64,000 bases of DNA from positions 10,305,001 to 10,369,000 of the forward strand of contig JAMPIT010000884.1 of NCBI GenBank assembly GCA_026261815.1. The letters are read 5' to 3'. The notes under the pieces were generated by a model. It saw only the letters and a program-made list of their open reading frames with translations, was not told the origin of the DNA and did no database searches. This stretch comes from Monarcha castaneiventris obscurior. Its lineage: Eukaryota > Chordata > Aves > Passeriformes > Monarchidae. Both the position numbers and the translations under genes were made by a program. Of the stretch, positions 1 to 13,968 are shown in pieces; positions within the stretch are counted from its first letter, which is position 1, and each line of letters opens with the position of its first letter.

Positions 1-881
1 AGGAAAAAAAAGAAAAAGATGAGAGTGAAAATATGGAGAGGGAGAGGAGAATTCAATAAAGGAAAGGAAGAGGGAAAAACCCCAGTGAAACAGGATAAGG
101 TGAAAGCAAAAACAAAGGGAGCTCATTACAGAAGAGATAGCACATTCTTAGCCACAGCAGGAATAAAATATCTTTCATCAGACCAATGTTTTGGAGACTC
201 GGTGGGTGTACTTTATGTCTCTGTCTTGGAGCAGGAATTTTCAGGCAGCCTCACACCTCCCGCGCTCACTGCAGGCAGCAGGAGCAAAGGCACTTGGAGA
301 GCAGAAGTGATGTGGGAAGGGCTCTGGCATTCCTTGCTGTGTCAGAGCAGAGAGCCCTGCTCTGGAGAGACCAGAGGGGAGCTGGAGGAAAAGGCATCCT
401 CCCCATCCTCTGCGGGGAGCCTGGGAGCCCTGGCTGGGAGGACAGAAGCTGAGGGCACAGAAGCAGATGGGGCGTGGTCTGCCTGTAGGCAGGTTGGAAA
501 CCTCAGCCAAACTCGGGACCCTGCAACATAAATCACGTTCTGGTCCCTCTCCCTTTCCCTAGGGAAAACAGCATTCCTTAACCCGTGGCTAGGCGCGTGC
601 TGGCCAACCTGGAGGGGTTCTGACTGTTCCATCAAAAGCGTGCTCACTCCAGCCTTGGCCAAGAGAGAACAATCAACTGCTGTTTTTGAGGGTGACTGAC
701 TGCAAGCCCTTGGAATGAGCATCCCTGGGAGACCTAAGCTGATATCTTTTGAACAGCCAGCAAAAACACCAGTTTAGGGAAGAGAAGGATTTTTTTTGTT
801 GTTGTTACTTTCAGAGATAATGCCTTTTCTACAAATAAAAATAAATATGTTTGATTAGTTAGCACAGAGTCATAATATACA

Positions 882-976
882 CTGAACTGGAAAGGACTGA
901 CAGAGATCCTGGAAGTCCAGCTCCTGGCCCTGCATACAGGACACCCCATGTGCCTTAGAGCGTTCAAACACGCCTT
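882..976 (-). repeat. CR1 LINE 3' fragment
   Basis: Diverged antisense CR1: segments such as ctggccctgc and ggacacccca match the copy at 46288. Confidence 0.6.
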
Positions 977-2008
977 GAGCTCTGGATGTTGAATGTACTT
1001 AAAATCAAAAGGGAAGAGGCAGCCACTGGACCCAGACTCAAAGCTTGCTGTAGAAAACAGATGAGAAGAGACAATATCAAGACAGTAGATCTGCCTGCAG
1101 TAGAAAGAAATTGCAGATCTGCAATAACTTTGCAGATTCTTTTTTCTTCAAAAAAAAAAAAAAAGAAAATTATATTAAGGAGCACACTTTTTTATTTTGG
1201 TTCTACAAAATTCCAACAGCCTTGTCTCACGTGGCTGCTTGGAATCCTCTCAGATTAATTCTGAAGCCCCCCAAAAGAAGTTCCTCTGCTGTCCTTATTA
1301 TTGTTTGCTTATTTTGAGATCACTGTGGAAAAAGTAGGTAAGAGTGCAGATTTTCCACTGTGCTCATATTTTCCCTGCTGTTCTTATGAGTGGTATTGTC
1401 AGAATTCACAAGCAAAAAAAAAGTTAAATGAACCACATCAACCACGACCAACCACCACTGGCTCTGTATGTGACATAGCCAATGGCAAAGGGAACTAATG
1501 TTTTGTTTAACCTCTGTGAAGGCCCACCTAGCTGGGAAAGCCCATCCAAGGTGGTGAGAGCATTCCAGTGGTGGGTTCCTTGTCCAGCTGCATTAGTGAT
1601 CTCATTGGCGTCAAGAGCGAGACTTGGGAGATGAGTTGTCAAGCTCAAATGGATAAGAAAAAGGCAATGTGGGCATGGCATGAACATCTCCATCCCTGCC
1701 CAGCCAGTGAATACAAACACAAATACAATTTTCCTACACAGTGTGGCTTAACACCACGATAGAATACAGAAAAGTCATGTGTCAGCATCCCTGTAAAATT
1801 TATTTCTGGACTACTAAATCCAAACTGCTGAAATACTGCTAGAGGGTTGCTAGACGCTGCTAGAGGCTCACAGAAACGTCCCTCAGAGCCCACACTCTTT
1901 TCTGCCACAGCTGGCACCTGCTATTTTCTGCATCAATAGCACCCTCCCAAACAGACCTAGACCACAAACATTCATTTAAAAAGTAAAGGTAGCAGGATGA
2001 CACTGACA

Positions 2009-2158
2009 TTAAAGTTCATCCAGTTCCAACCCCCTGCCATGGGCAGGGACACCTTCCACTATCTCAGGTTGCTCCAAGCCCCATCCAGCCTGGCCTTGGA
2101 CAATTCCATGGATGGGGCAGCCAGAACTTCTCAGGGCAGCCTGTTCCATGACTAGTGC
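2009..2158 (-). repeat. CR1 LINE 3' fragment
   Basis: Contains ccccctgccatgggcaggga and ccttggacaattccatgg, paralogous to the copy at 10589-10860. Truncated at both ends. Confidence 0.75.
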
Positions 2159-3092
2159 CAATAATGACCAAGGAGGTCTGGTCTGAGTGGGGAGTATGTA
2201 TATGATGAATTTGCTCACAAAAGCTGTATCATACAGTTTTCCTGGGAATCAGAAACCATGGCATACTTCGGAGTATTTCCCATCTGACTTTATTTCCTCA
2301 TATCTTAACAAACATAGCAAACTGAAACATGGAGTTCTTTCTTTCTTGTTCTGTAATAAAAAAGATACATTATTTTTATGCCCAGAAAATACATTAAACA
2401 TTCATTTATTTGTGAGGTTTTCCTTATATTATTACATATGCCTTGGTTTGGCGCATAGGAAATGTAGAGTTTAACATGCTAATTTTATTACCAATTTTAA
2501 AATGGCATGGAGCTCTGTAACAGACAGTAGAGGTCTGAGTTTCCCATGTATTGCTGAGTACTGGTGAGATTGGAATTTAGGCAATATGCTGTGTTCCTCT
2601 AACAGACTAATTTCAATGAGAGGTACCTGCTTAATCGGAATCAAACAATCTTACAATCAAATAATAAGTACCAAAAAAAAGGAGCATTTTTTTAGTATGT
2701 GTAATAGCTTGTTAGTCTCTTAAGTATTTCTAAATCCTTTTGCGCTTCCTCTGGTAGCTGCAGCTGAATGCCACTTCTTAAATATCCAGGCTGAACTTTT
2801 CAGGCATTAATAGCAATTCTGAGGGCCTATTCAGAGGGCCCAAAACTAACTATTTATCACTCTCTGACAATCCTCCTCAAGGTAGTTAATTTGAGGTGAA
2901 ATTATTAATCCCTATCCAACTTCTTCCATCTAAAGATACCATATACTCAATCCCAATGAACTCTGACATCTGTTTTGTTCCACAGCCTGTCACTCAAGTT
3001 ATCTGGCCAAGGAGCAATAGTTGAGATCTGTCCAAACATTTAGAAAAGTTTTAAATTTCACCAGGCAGCTGAGCAGTTTTACACACTACGTA

Positions 3093-3098
3093 TTTATT
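3093..3098 (-). promoter_or_regulatory. FBLN1: Candidate poly(A) signal for isoform D
   Basis: First AATAAA on the coding strand past the exon 17 stop, giving a 3' UTR of about 200-230 nt. Further copies at 2484-2489, 2405-2410 and 2289-2294 could serve longer messages. The choice cannot be made from sequence alone. Confidence 0.4.
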
Positions 3099-3297
3099 CA
3101 AACAACTACATCAGGCTCACCTAATTTGCTCCACCCTATGTCTTATCAATGTAATAGCTTGTTATTTGTCTTAAACTATAAACCAAATATTTAAACACAC
3201 AAAAAAAAAAAGAACACTACTGGGTTTTAAAAACAAGTATATGACATAATAGCTTGTGGTAATGTTTCAGGCTGGAGCACTTGCTTGTGGGTGTCCC

Positions 3298-3437
3298 TCA
3301 GAACCAGTACTCAGACACGAAGATGTGGACGTTGACGATGTTGCGGTGAGACACCACCCCACCCATGACGTAGTTCATCTCCAGTTTCAGGATGGCATGG
3401 AAAGGTCCAATTATGGGCCTCACCTGGCGAACTACAC
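3298..3437 (-). CDS. FBLN1: FBLN1 exon 17: last exon of fibulin-1D, with stop
   Basis: 140 nt ending in TGA. Encodes [32 protein letters not shown] and the fixed terminus [10 protein letters not shown] of fibulin-1D. The acceptor is cccaacag. The G+T-rich start (gtgtagttcgccag) contains decoy splice-like motifs, but only the acceptor at 3438-3440 keeps the frame. Confidence 0.97.
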
Positions 3438-6400
3438 CTGTTGGGACAGAAATAGGTTGCTGAGATTAGCAGGAGAATCTAGCTAAGTCTGGGGGAGCTA
3501 CACCACCCTTGGTGCTCAGTATAGCCCAGGGAAAGGTATTTTATCTATTGAGTCTATAAATAGCTTGCAAGAAAGGTTACAAAAAAAGGATAAAATACAA
3601 CTTTTGAATCAAAATACCTCAAAGATCTATAATGAGCACTAAGATGTTGCAAATGGCAAAACCCTCTTATATATTCTGAAATCAGTAATATTTTTTACCT
3701 TTGAATTGGAGACATAAATTCAATAAGCATGCTGTGACACTACTTTTACATAGGGCAGAAGGAGATTTCCCTGGGTAACCCAGAAGACACATTGCTCATG
3801 AGCACACCTGGGAATGCCATGCAATTCCTGGTATTGGGTTGAAAACCCCATTTCATTTGGAACAGTAGAAACTATCTGTAATGCATCGGTAAAATCAACC
3901 CTTCTCCTGTGAACATCAGATGACACTCATCTGTAAATTATTAGTGTGCTGAGTCATGGATGGACAACCCCACCGGACACAACAGGAATAGAGTTTAATG
4001 AGGAAAGGGGGCTATCTCTGCATCTGCTCCTATGTCATCCTCATGTGGATGGTGGCTATTCCTTCACCAGCATTGGGGTTTGATAAGGAAAGAAGCAGTA
4101 AGGGAGAAGTAAGCTGTGTCCTCCAGGGCTCCAGTCCTCTGACTGGTTTGCCAAGGAGGAGCCCCGGTGCCAGGATGGAGATGGCCGGAGTCCTCAGAGG
4201 GTGGCAGGGCAGGGCTTGTCCCACTCACCAGCCAGGCAGCAGGGCAAGCCAGGGGCAGCCAGGTTCAGCCAGAGACCCAGATCACAGCCTGGCTCATGGA
4301 CAATGCCGGGCTAAAGTCAAACTGACGAGGCAATGTGTGGGGCAGGCTCCAGAACAAGCGGACCCTTGGCTGTTACACAGCCCTCTTCCAGCACTGCTCA
4401 GGAAGGGACTGAAGCAGACACTGGGCTCCTGGGCTTTGGGCAGGGTGCAGAAGAGGACCGTGAGGAGGCACATCTGGGTCATGAGGAGTTATCTGTGCCT
4501 TGATGCAATGTGGCTACACAGAACAGTGATAAAGCTTCAGACCTACAAAACAAAGTCAACACAAGCTTTGCTGTTGACCCCCAAGGCTCCAGATCAGGTC
4601 CTAAACATATTCTCACTTCTCATTTATTTTCTAGGCCCTGGTGTTACAGAGTAGGCAGCTACCAAACTGCTCTCATCTGAAAAGGATGTCCCCAAATGTC
4701 AAAATCACGTGAAGCCAAGGTCAGCCAGCAGGCACAGGGAGTCTGCTGGGGACCCCCCTCCACAGACACCTCCTTCTGACAACAGACTGCTCTGACAGGG
4801 TGTTTGATTCAGAAACAAATGCACAGTTTAAGGAAGGATGATTTAAGATGTATTCCTCCCGCGTGCTGGGGATTATGTTTCACAAGCAGGCAGCACACCA
4901 GTACCATCAGGGAGTCCCAGCTGAGATCCTACAGCCGTTCCCTACGAACACACTGGTCTGAGATCTGATGGGAGACATAAACATTTGCTTATGCAGGCTG
5001 TCAGCACCTTTTCCTAAGGCAGTGATGACATTACAGTTCTGTCCTGTTCAAACACTAACTAATATCTTCAGCATGCAGTGAAATTGCAAACTTCTCACCA
5101 CAGTCACTTTGCCTGCCATATTCGATGAATACACTTTTTAAGCATCCTGCCCCCTACAATTTATATGCATATATATATATATATGTACACTTATATTTTA
5201 TTTTCTTTAGTTTTCTTGGCTACTCTCCTGTATCTTATAAAAATGACTGGGCTTGGCAGATGATGTATTGAAATAAAAAAGCCTTGCTAAAATTGCCCTC
5301 CCTTTAGAGTAGCATTTAAAGCATTTTGCTAACAACACATCACATTGTTGCAGGCACTGCTCTAACTGAGAACCATGGAAATGCACAGCATTGAAATCAC
5401 TCAGTGCTGGCAAGCTTTAACTGACCCTGTGAGCAGCTCCTGCAGTCATCACCAAGCCTTAGAGAGCAAAGGCTGCTGGTTTCATTTAGCAATCCTATTA
5501 TAGGATTCTACACTTTCTGCGCTACTCCACTAGAGTCTACTCTACTCTAGAGGTGGGATTGCAAATGGTGTTTTCTCCGCCGTGCTATGCCACAGTATGG
5601 CAAACATTCACACATCACTGATGCAGCATTCAAAGCCATTAGTAACGTTCTCATTCCTGTTGAGATGCATCCTGCTAACAGGCAGGAAAAAAGGTGCAAC
5701 AGGCAAACACGACGGTCCACGTGGCAGGTCCACGTGCCTTTTCACACAGCTCTCTTGCTGCAGTTTTAAAATCCAGCCTATAAAATGGCTTGAGAAGTGA
5801 ATGCCACATATGCTGATATATATCAGCATATACAACATATTCGATATATGCTATATCGAAGCAAGAAATTGAGAGAATGTAGAAAGAAACAAAACTCTGA
5901 CAATAGTTACTTCTACAGTTTGTTGTGCCAATATTCTAGATGGTCCTGAAGTGACCACCACTGCAGGAACTATTTCACTTCTCTCCCATTAAATGAATGA
6001 GGATGATACAGGATGATACAGGCAGATGGCTTTGTGCTACAGAGTATGTGTAAGGATGCATTCATTCTGAATGGGTAGAATGAAAAATGAAGAGTCAGGA
6101 GAAACCCTTGAAATGTTCTAATGGACAAAAGCATATGAGAGGTTTGCTGCTCTTGGCAGATTCATTCCTTGAGAGGTTTGCATTTTTGTTTTGTGACAAG
6201 TGCTAAAATGGAAAACCTGAGTATTTTTCTCCACCAAACTCAAGGGCAAATGCAGGTGGAAACCATGCAAGATGCTTCCTCTGTGTGATTCTCTGCTATC
6301 TCGTACCTTTCATGTCACCTACGAGGGAGGCATAGCTCTGCTGGACCCAAATAAGGCCAGCAGTGCCTTGGGCTGACTCACACAAACAAAGACTAAAGAA

Positions 6401-9400
6401 AAATCTTGTCATCCAGGCCTGGTCCATGTACTTCACATATGTGGCTCAATTAATCAGTCAATATCTCAAAAGCATTTAGCCCAGGATACATTTGAAGAAG
6501 CCACATGTTATAATTCTGGATGTTTTTAAATGACATGGATTTGTGAGACCTGCAACATTTGCATAAACATGCTGTTTCACTATCCCTTTTGGCAAACTAG
6601 TGGGTCCAGATTTGTGGTCTGGCAGCTATCAGCTGAACGCTAAGTATAAAAACATCCCTTATAGTAACAGGAAAGTTACAATTTTAAAATGCACAGAGAA
6701 GTCAAGAAATTTAAAAATTAAGCAGCTGGTTTTTCATCTCCTTTTCACCCGTCTAAACCCAAAGCAGCTGGATGGAACCAGTCAGATTTGCCATGGGGAT
6801 AATTGCAGACTGGGACTTGGTCCTGGACCACTGTAGCAGTGCCCACTGTTCTGTGAGTCACTGTCTGCAGGATATCAGGAGCACCAGTGGGGCTGCTCAG
6901 GAAATTACTTGAAAACAGAGGGCTCTCACAGACCACCATTTGGTCCTCTCAGTGACGAAAGCTACAGGCTCTACCGTTGGCAAAGAAGGTAAGTTCATTT
7001 AAGCAAGTTCAGCCCAATTATTTTCCAACAATGTTAGACATCAGCTAGGTTACCATGGAAGCAGAAGAAGCAGCAGAAGAAGAAGCAGCAGAAGCAGAAG
7101 CAGAAGAAGCAGAAGCAGAAGAAGCAGAACCAGCAGAAGAAGCAGAACCAGCAGAAGCAGAAGTAGAAGCAGCAGAAGAAGCAGAAGCAGAAGAAGCAGA
7201 AGAAGCAGAAGCAGAAGAAGCAGAAGCAGAAGAAGCAGAAGAAGCAGAAGAAGCAGAAGCAGAAGAAGCAGAAGCAGAAGAAGCAGAAGAAGAAGAAGCA
7301 GAAGAAGCAGAAGAAGCAGAAGCAGAAGAAGCAGCAGAAGAAGAAGAAGCAGAAGAATAAGCAGAAGAATAAGCAGAAGAAGAAGAAGAACAACAACAAC
7401 AACAGGGTGAATCCTTGATTATAAATTAACATGGAGATTCCCCCTGCTGCTGAATCCAGTATGATGGGCAACCTAAAGCATCTGTGTTGTCGTCCTTGGA
7501 GGCACATCTACCAGTGTTGGTACCCTCCAGCCTGATGAGCTGCTGGTGCTGTTCATTCTCTTTGGTCCATAATCTGTGACCCGAACACAGACTGAACTTG
7601 CTGAAAATGCCATGTGTCACAGGCCAGGCAGAATGCCTTCCATGAGCTCACCTGTGCTTGGATTTGCTGTTTTGTTAACTAAGCCCAGATGTCATTACAC
7701 ATCCCAAATCTCTTTGGATATCGTCATGACCTCCTTCTAGAAAACAGTAAGATTTCTTTCTCTTGCACACTTTGCCCTTATTGTAAACAGGATCTATGGC
7801 AATCCTTTCCACTTGCTGATCTGTGAAAGCAAACAACCTCAGAGTGAGAGGCAGCAAGTTTTTGGATGTCACAGTAATGGTCTGACCATGGCCCAACTCC
7901 TAAAGCTCTATAATTAAAACACTGAGCTACTCTCCTGTCCTCTTTCTGCTTTTATGTTTTGTATTTTGATTTTTTCTAAGGTAAAGCATGCCACCATGCG
8001 TAGTGAGGACAATAACCTAAATAATATATAATACATATTTTTAAGTGAGAGCAATGACAACAGCCGATAATCTGAGTAACTGTCACTGACTTACTGAAGC
8101 TTTGCTTATCAGAGAAGATGGGATAAACAAGACACCAAAGATAATATTGTTAATCTTCCTAAGCCTTTCAGCAGCATTTCTAGTATTTTAATCAGAGAGA
8201 ATCATAGAATTGTTTAGATTGGAAAAGGCCTCTAAAATCAAGTCCAACCATTAATCCAGCACTGCCAAGGCCATCACTAACCCATGTCCCCAGGTGTCAC
8301 ATTTAACCATACATTGGTTAAATCCCTCCAGGGTTGGTGCCTCAACCACTTCCCTGAGCAGCCTGTTCCAATGCTTGACAACCCTTTTAGTGAAGGAATT
8401 TTCCCTAACATCCAATCTAAACCTTCTCTGGCACAACTTGAGGCTGTTTGCTCTTGTCCTGTCTCTTGTTCCCTGGGAACAGAGCCTGACCCTCACCTGG
8501 CTGCACCCTCCTGTCAGGGAGTTCTAGAGAGTAAGAAGCTTCCCCCTGAACCTCCTTTTCTCCAGGCTCAGCTCCCCCAGCTGCTCCTCATAAGACATGT
8601 TCTCTAGATGCCACAGGTATTCCTTGGCTTGTCTATACCTCTTTAAGATATCATTAAATTTCTCTGCTTTGAAATATGTGAGACCCTCAGGCAATTCACC
8701 TCTGTGTTTGGTTTCTGCTTGTACTTCTGCATTAGGCAGCTGATTTGCTAAGAAGCTCCATTTTCAGCTGAGGAGAAGAGCTGCTGTTTTGTTACCACAT
8801 TAACCCATGCTGGGTGGCAAGTCCCTGCATTGTCATGCACTCATATCTTGCCTCCAGACTCCTAATTCCGACTTCTATTCTAAGCTCCTTAAAATACTTC
8901 TCTTTAAAAAAACCCTTTCTTTCTCTTTTTTCACTGCTAGCCACAAAATCTGCTGCAATTACACTCCCAGGAGATCTGGGTCGTGGTGTTCCTCACACCA
9001 CATTTACATTTCCTCTAGAGGAAGTTCCTCTAAGAGGGATCACCATGGTGTGCAAAAAGTAAAGCAGAACCAAGCAGCTTATTTCCATACTGCCATAACA
9101 AAAGACTGGTTTGCATTGGTAGAGAGGTTGCAATATGTTACATTTCATGGTTCAGAGGTGAAGCTCATAGGATTTTCCACAGGGCCTGATTCTTGAGTCT
9201 AGTCAAATATTTAAATCTGTATCATCATTAGGAGCCCAGAACAGACATAAATTGCACCCATGCCTGAAAAAGAGAGCTAAATTTTTAAGGATCCCCCAAA
9301 AAATCAAGCAGAGAAATGTTAGTGGAGCAAGCAAGGAATCAGAAGCTGACAGTGAGGGCTGTATCTGGTGACTGCTGGAAGAGGGGATGTGCTGCAGTAA

Positions 9401-12400
9401 ACTCCTCTTGCCTTGTCTGCATATACAGGTATATGTATTTGTGTATATATAAACAATCCCAACTACTCCTGCCAAATCAAAAGTTATTCTTCCAAATAAC
9501 CTGGGGGCTATGCTCAGGGAAATACAGTAAACACAGTTATCAAAACTGGGATCAATTCCCTCAACCACATTTCAAGCTTTGTGTTAAGTAACAAGCATGA
9601 GAGCTCTTGTTCCTCTTGCCCCCTTCCCATTGCTTCCCCCATGGGCTTACAGCTATATTGTTTTTTCTGGTCACCACATAACAAAGGACAGTAAAAAAAC
9701 ACCTTTTTCTTTCCCTTTGTGCTCACAGCAAGCACACAATGTCCTTTCTGTGACTCTTCTCAGGAGGCAGGTTAACAGAGAGATGTGTGGTTGGTTACTG
9801 TCGGGTGAATTGAGCAGTATTGCCCTGTTTTCACGAGTGCAACACTTCACCCTTGATATTATAGGCAAGTACTAATTTAGCAACCTTTTCTGGGAACAAA
9901 CAATCAATTTAGGATAATTTGGGGGTTTTTTTTCATTGTTTAGTTGCATGATATGTGGTCAGCTGAAAACTGACCATGAACTGAATAAATGTGGGATGTA
10001 TGGTAAGGAGTTACTGAGAAAGCATAAAGTGATGAAAATAAGAAAATTTACTTTTCTGAATCATTAATCTATTGTTAACTTATTAATCAGGTCCTAAATA
10101 GAACAAAACATACATTTTTATTAATTCTGAGATCTATTTTAAATTACACACTCTGTAAAAACTATGTAAAATAATAAGAATAGGATATATATTTGAAATA
10201 CTGAAGGCAGTCGAAGTGCCATGGTTTTGTGGTGAACATAGTGGTGGTGCTGGGTTGATGGCTGGACTTGATGAGCTTAAAGGTCTTTTCCAACTTTAAT
10301 GATTCTGTGATGCTATGAAGTCTCATCACTTGCTTTTCCTTCAAAATAGGCACATGCTGCTATTCAGGCTATTTTGGGGTTTGCTGTGGTCATGCACTAT
10401 TAAAATTAACTTCCATGAATCAGAAACTAATATTGGTAGCAATGTATGAATGTCTAGTCCTCATCAGATAAATAAAATCCCATGTGAGATCAAGCATGTT
10501 TCCCCCCCTGGTTTCCCCCCCAAATTTCCTAACCCTTGGGCTATGAGAGGCGTGATGTTGAAGTGAAAGCTTAAGTCCATCATGAAATAGAATCACAGAA
10601 CCATAGAATGGATTGGGTTGAAGGGATCTTAAAGCCCATCCAGTCCCAGCCCCTGCCATGGTCAGGGACACCTTCCACTATCCCAGGTAGCTCCAAGCAC
10701 CTCCAACCTGGCCTTGGACACTTCCATGGATCCAAGGGCAGCCGCAGCTTCTCTGGGCACCCTGTGCCAGGGCCTCACAGGGAAGAAAATCTTCTGTATA
10801 TCCAGCCTAAATTTCCCCTCTTTCACTTTTAAACCATTGTGAACACATTGAAAAGTTCTCCCTTTGAAAAAAAGCACAGGATGGATTGTCAAGAAAACAT
10901 GCCATGACATGGTGAGAGTGCTGTCTGTTTTCAGATGGAACTTTTCAGATGAGCTGCTAGTGACACCAACATGAGAGAGATTTCAATGACACAAAAAAAC
11001 CCTACCTTATAATTTTCCTCCAGCTATTTTCCTTGTGCTTTAAATGGATACTTGGAACATGAAATGATCAACTGGGAAAAATTCAAGCATAAGAACATAT
11101 GATGAGAGCTGTGGAGCTGGTACCTAAACACAGCTGAAACTCAAGTGTATATTAAATACATACTTTATGTTAAATTCCAAATAATCTCAGCCTCTGTTCT
11201 GAAGTCCTGCATTTGGCTGTTCTGGGGTCTCTGTTTCCCCACAAAAAACACTCTGGTCCTTTTTACAGGCTTGCAAGAAATTAATAGTCCTAACTACCAC
11301 AACACAACAGTAGCTACCCCTTTCTAAGTAATGGATCTTTGGGTTATCACAAAGGAGGTTGCTCCTCCTGGAACCTACAGCCATTGAGTGGCTGCTAAAG
11401 ACAAGGAGCCCAAAACTCTGGCACACTGGTGGTAATGTGTGGTGAACAGCTTTTTGAAGGGGAAAAGCTTGTTTATGAGATTCCCTTAAGCAATACAAGA
11501 CCAATCTCCTCATGTTAATGCAAGATACTGGACTATAACCAAGTTTTCTTTCCTCCTGAAGGCTTTTTGCTTTATACTGCAGGCCAAGATTTACAAAATT
11601 AAGCGTAAACACCTCAGCTGTATCAGTGTTACTTAGGAGCCTTGTCACAGTTTCTGAAGAGATGTTCAGCCAGTTAGGAAATTCTGGACTAAGGAAATGA
11701 TCAAGGCAGAGACTATTACGAAAGGTAAATTGATAGCATCATTCCAGAAATGAGCAAGAGGAAAATGAACCCAGACATGAATAATGCTTCTTTGGATCAA
11801 ATCATAGACAAGGCAGGTGAGGCTTGCACACCAAGCTCTCTCAGTCTACAACATGTAAATGCGTATCTATAGTGTGAAGCTAAAACTATGTAGCCAATTT
11901 TTGGCTCTTCAGACCGTAACTCAAAAGAAGTCACCGTAAGATTAATAATTTCTTATTAAGCATTCATTACAAATATACAAAGTTCATCAGTAGGGCTGGA
12001 AAATAATTCACATCCTGGTCACAAACAGAAAATACATATTTTAGGCTATTTTAGCAATTTTTTGTTCTGTAAAAAGATTTGTGTTGAAGATTAATTAATT
12101 AATTAAATTCCTTTCCTAAAGGGTTTTACTTATTACACAAAAGGTTGTGCCAGAGTAATGGTTTGCTGCAATGCAAAAATTGCTCTGCCAACATAGGTAC
12201 TTGAGTACCTACTGACCAGGAAAGTGCTATGCCAGAGAAGTGAATCAACCCCTAACTGCTTAATGTGTCCTACTGTTGCAAATGCAATGCTCAAACATTG
12301 CATATAACAGAATGTCGTACTGCACCTGGAAGAGTGAGAGCTGCCTTTGCTGGGCCTCCTGAGGTTCCTGTCCGCCCATTACTCCAGCCTGTCAAGGTAG

Positions 12401-13907
12401 TAGTGTAGAAACACATAATCACTGTATGACTGTATGCAGGTGCTTTTATTGAAAGAGCTCTGGGAATCAAGGGTACAGACCCAAATCTGACTCCGACATG
12501 GATTCGAGATGGATACATTTTATACCCTTTCCTTACATAACTGTTGTATAATGATATATTAATCATTAACTTAATATTGTTCTATTGTGTATATTGATTT
12601 TACCCAAGCATGAGTTTTAAGCCCCCTCCCCACATCATTTCTCATGATTGTTGTTCCTTTCTCATGATTCCTGTTGCAATTAAACAATTATTTTTAACTA
12701 TATTTAATTACTAAGCAATCATCACATTTAACTTTATCATCTACCATACAGGTGGGTACACAGGTGCAAGTTCACATGATTTTAGCAAAGACAATGCCCA
12801 CTCCCATTCCCAAGGCCTACTTTAGCTACCACGATTTTTAGAAACATTTTAACCCTATGCTATCAAAGGTCCCTCTGTTGTGCCTGGCAGCACAACTCTG
12901 TTGCATCACCCCTGTCCAGGTGCCCTCTGGCCCATTGGCCAGGCCCTTGATGAAGACAGTGGCCCCAAAATCAACCCCTCGAATGGACTATTGGTGACTG
13001 GCAGAGAGCTGGTCTGCTGATCCCAACCCTACCAGCCTGGAGTTCAGCCTTTTTCCAATCTATCTCACTGTCCACTTATCCAGCCTACATTTCCTTGGGT
13101 TGCCTGTGAGGGTATTAAGGGAGATGGTGTTGAAAGCCTTACTAAAGTCAAGATAAGCAACATCCACTCTTCTCATTAATCCAGCCATCTTTTTGTAGAA
13201 GGATGTCATGTAGGTCAGGCATGATTTCCCTTTCATAAATCCTTGCTGACTGCTTCCAGTGACCTCTTTGTCCTTATGATGTTTGGAAATGGTTTCCATG
13301 TGGATTTGCTCCATCACCTTCCCAGGGACTCAGGTGAGGCTGACCAGCCTGTACTTCCCTAGATCCTTTCTGACCTTCCTGAAGACTTAAGTGACATTTG
13401 CCTTTTTCCATGGGAACTTCTATTCACCACAATCTTTTAGAGATGTTGAGAGTGCCCTTACAATGACATTGGCCAGTTCCTCCAGCACTTGTCCCTCAGT
13501 ACCCCACCAGCACCCATGGACTTGGTTATGCCCAGTTTCTTCAAATGTTCCTGAACCTGAACCTTCTCCACTGAGAGTGAGTATTTCCTGCTCCAGATCT
13601 TCCTCTTGCTCTTAGAGTCCCAGGACTCCCAAAGGCCAGTCTTATCAGTAGAGAATGAGGCAAAGAAGGCACTGAATACTTCATCTTTCTCCATGTCTTT
13701 TGTCACCAGTTCTCCTGCCACCATAGGCAGCCTCACAGGCATTATTTTCCTCCACTCCTCTCCAGTTCATGACTGTGCCTAAAGGAACAATCTAGCTGTC
13801 AAACTGAAGGCATTTCCCAGACCACCAGATATCTGCTGACTTTAGAAAGTTAGTGTATACCTGAGATTCCTCCATCTCTCAAAAGCTGAATAGTCTTTTT
13901 CATTTTC

Positions 13908-13968
<61 letters not shown>

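Larger units (their letters stand above)
1..3092. other. 3' flank of FBLN1
   Basis: No exon was recognised. It holds two CR1 fragments (near 882-976 and 2009-2158) and A-rich runs. In many vertebrates ATXN10 follows FBLN1 in the same direction, so it would be expected below position 1. No ATXN10 exon is visible here. Confidence 0.6.

Noticed and set aside
7055..7507. 101-codon Glu/Ala-rich and 157-codon Phe/Cys-rich open frames
   Set aside because: Products of a triplet microsatellite read in frame, not genes.
8251..8607. Open frames around 8250-8610 as a novel protein
   Set aside because: The minus frame is the CR1 ORF2 C-terminus and the plus frames are its shadow.
13060..13742. Possible intact LINE reverse-transcriptase gene
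   Set aside because: CR1 motifs are split between frames with stops; a decayed fragment only.
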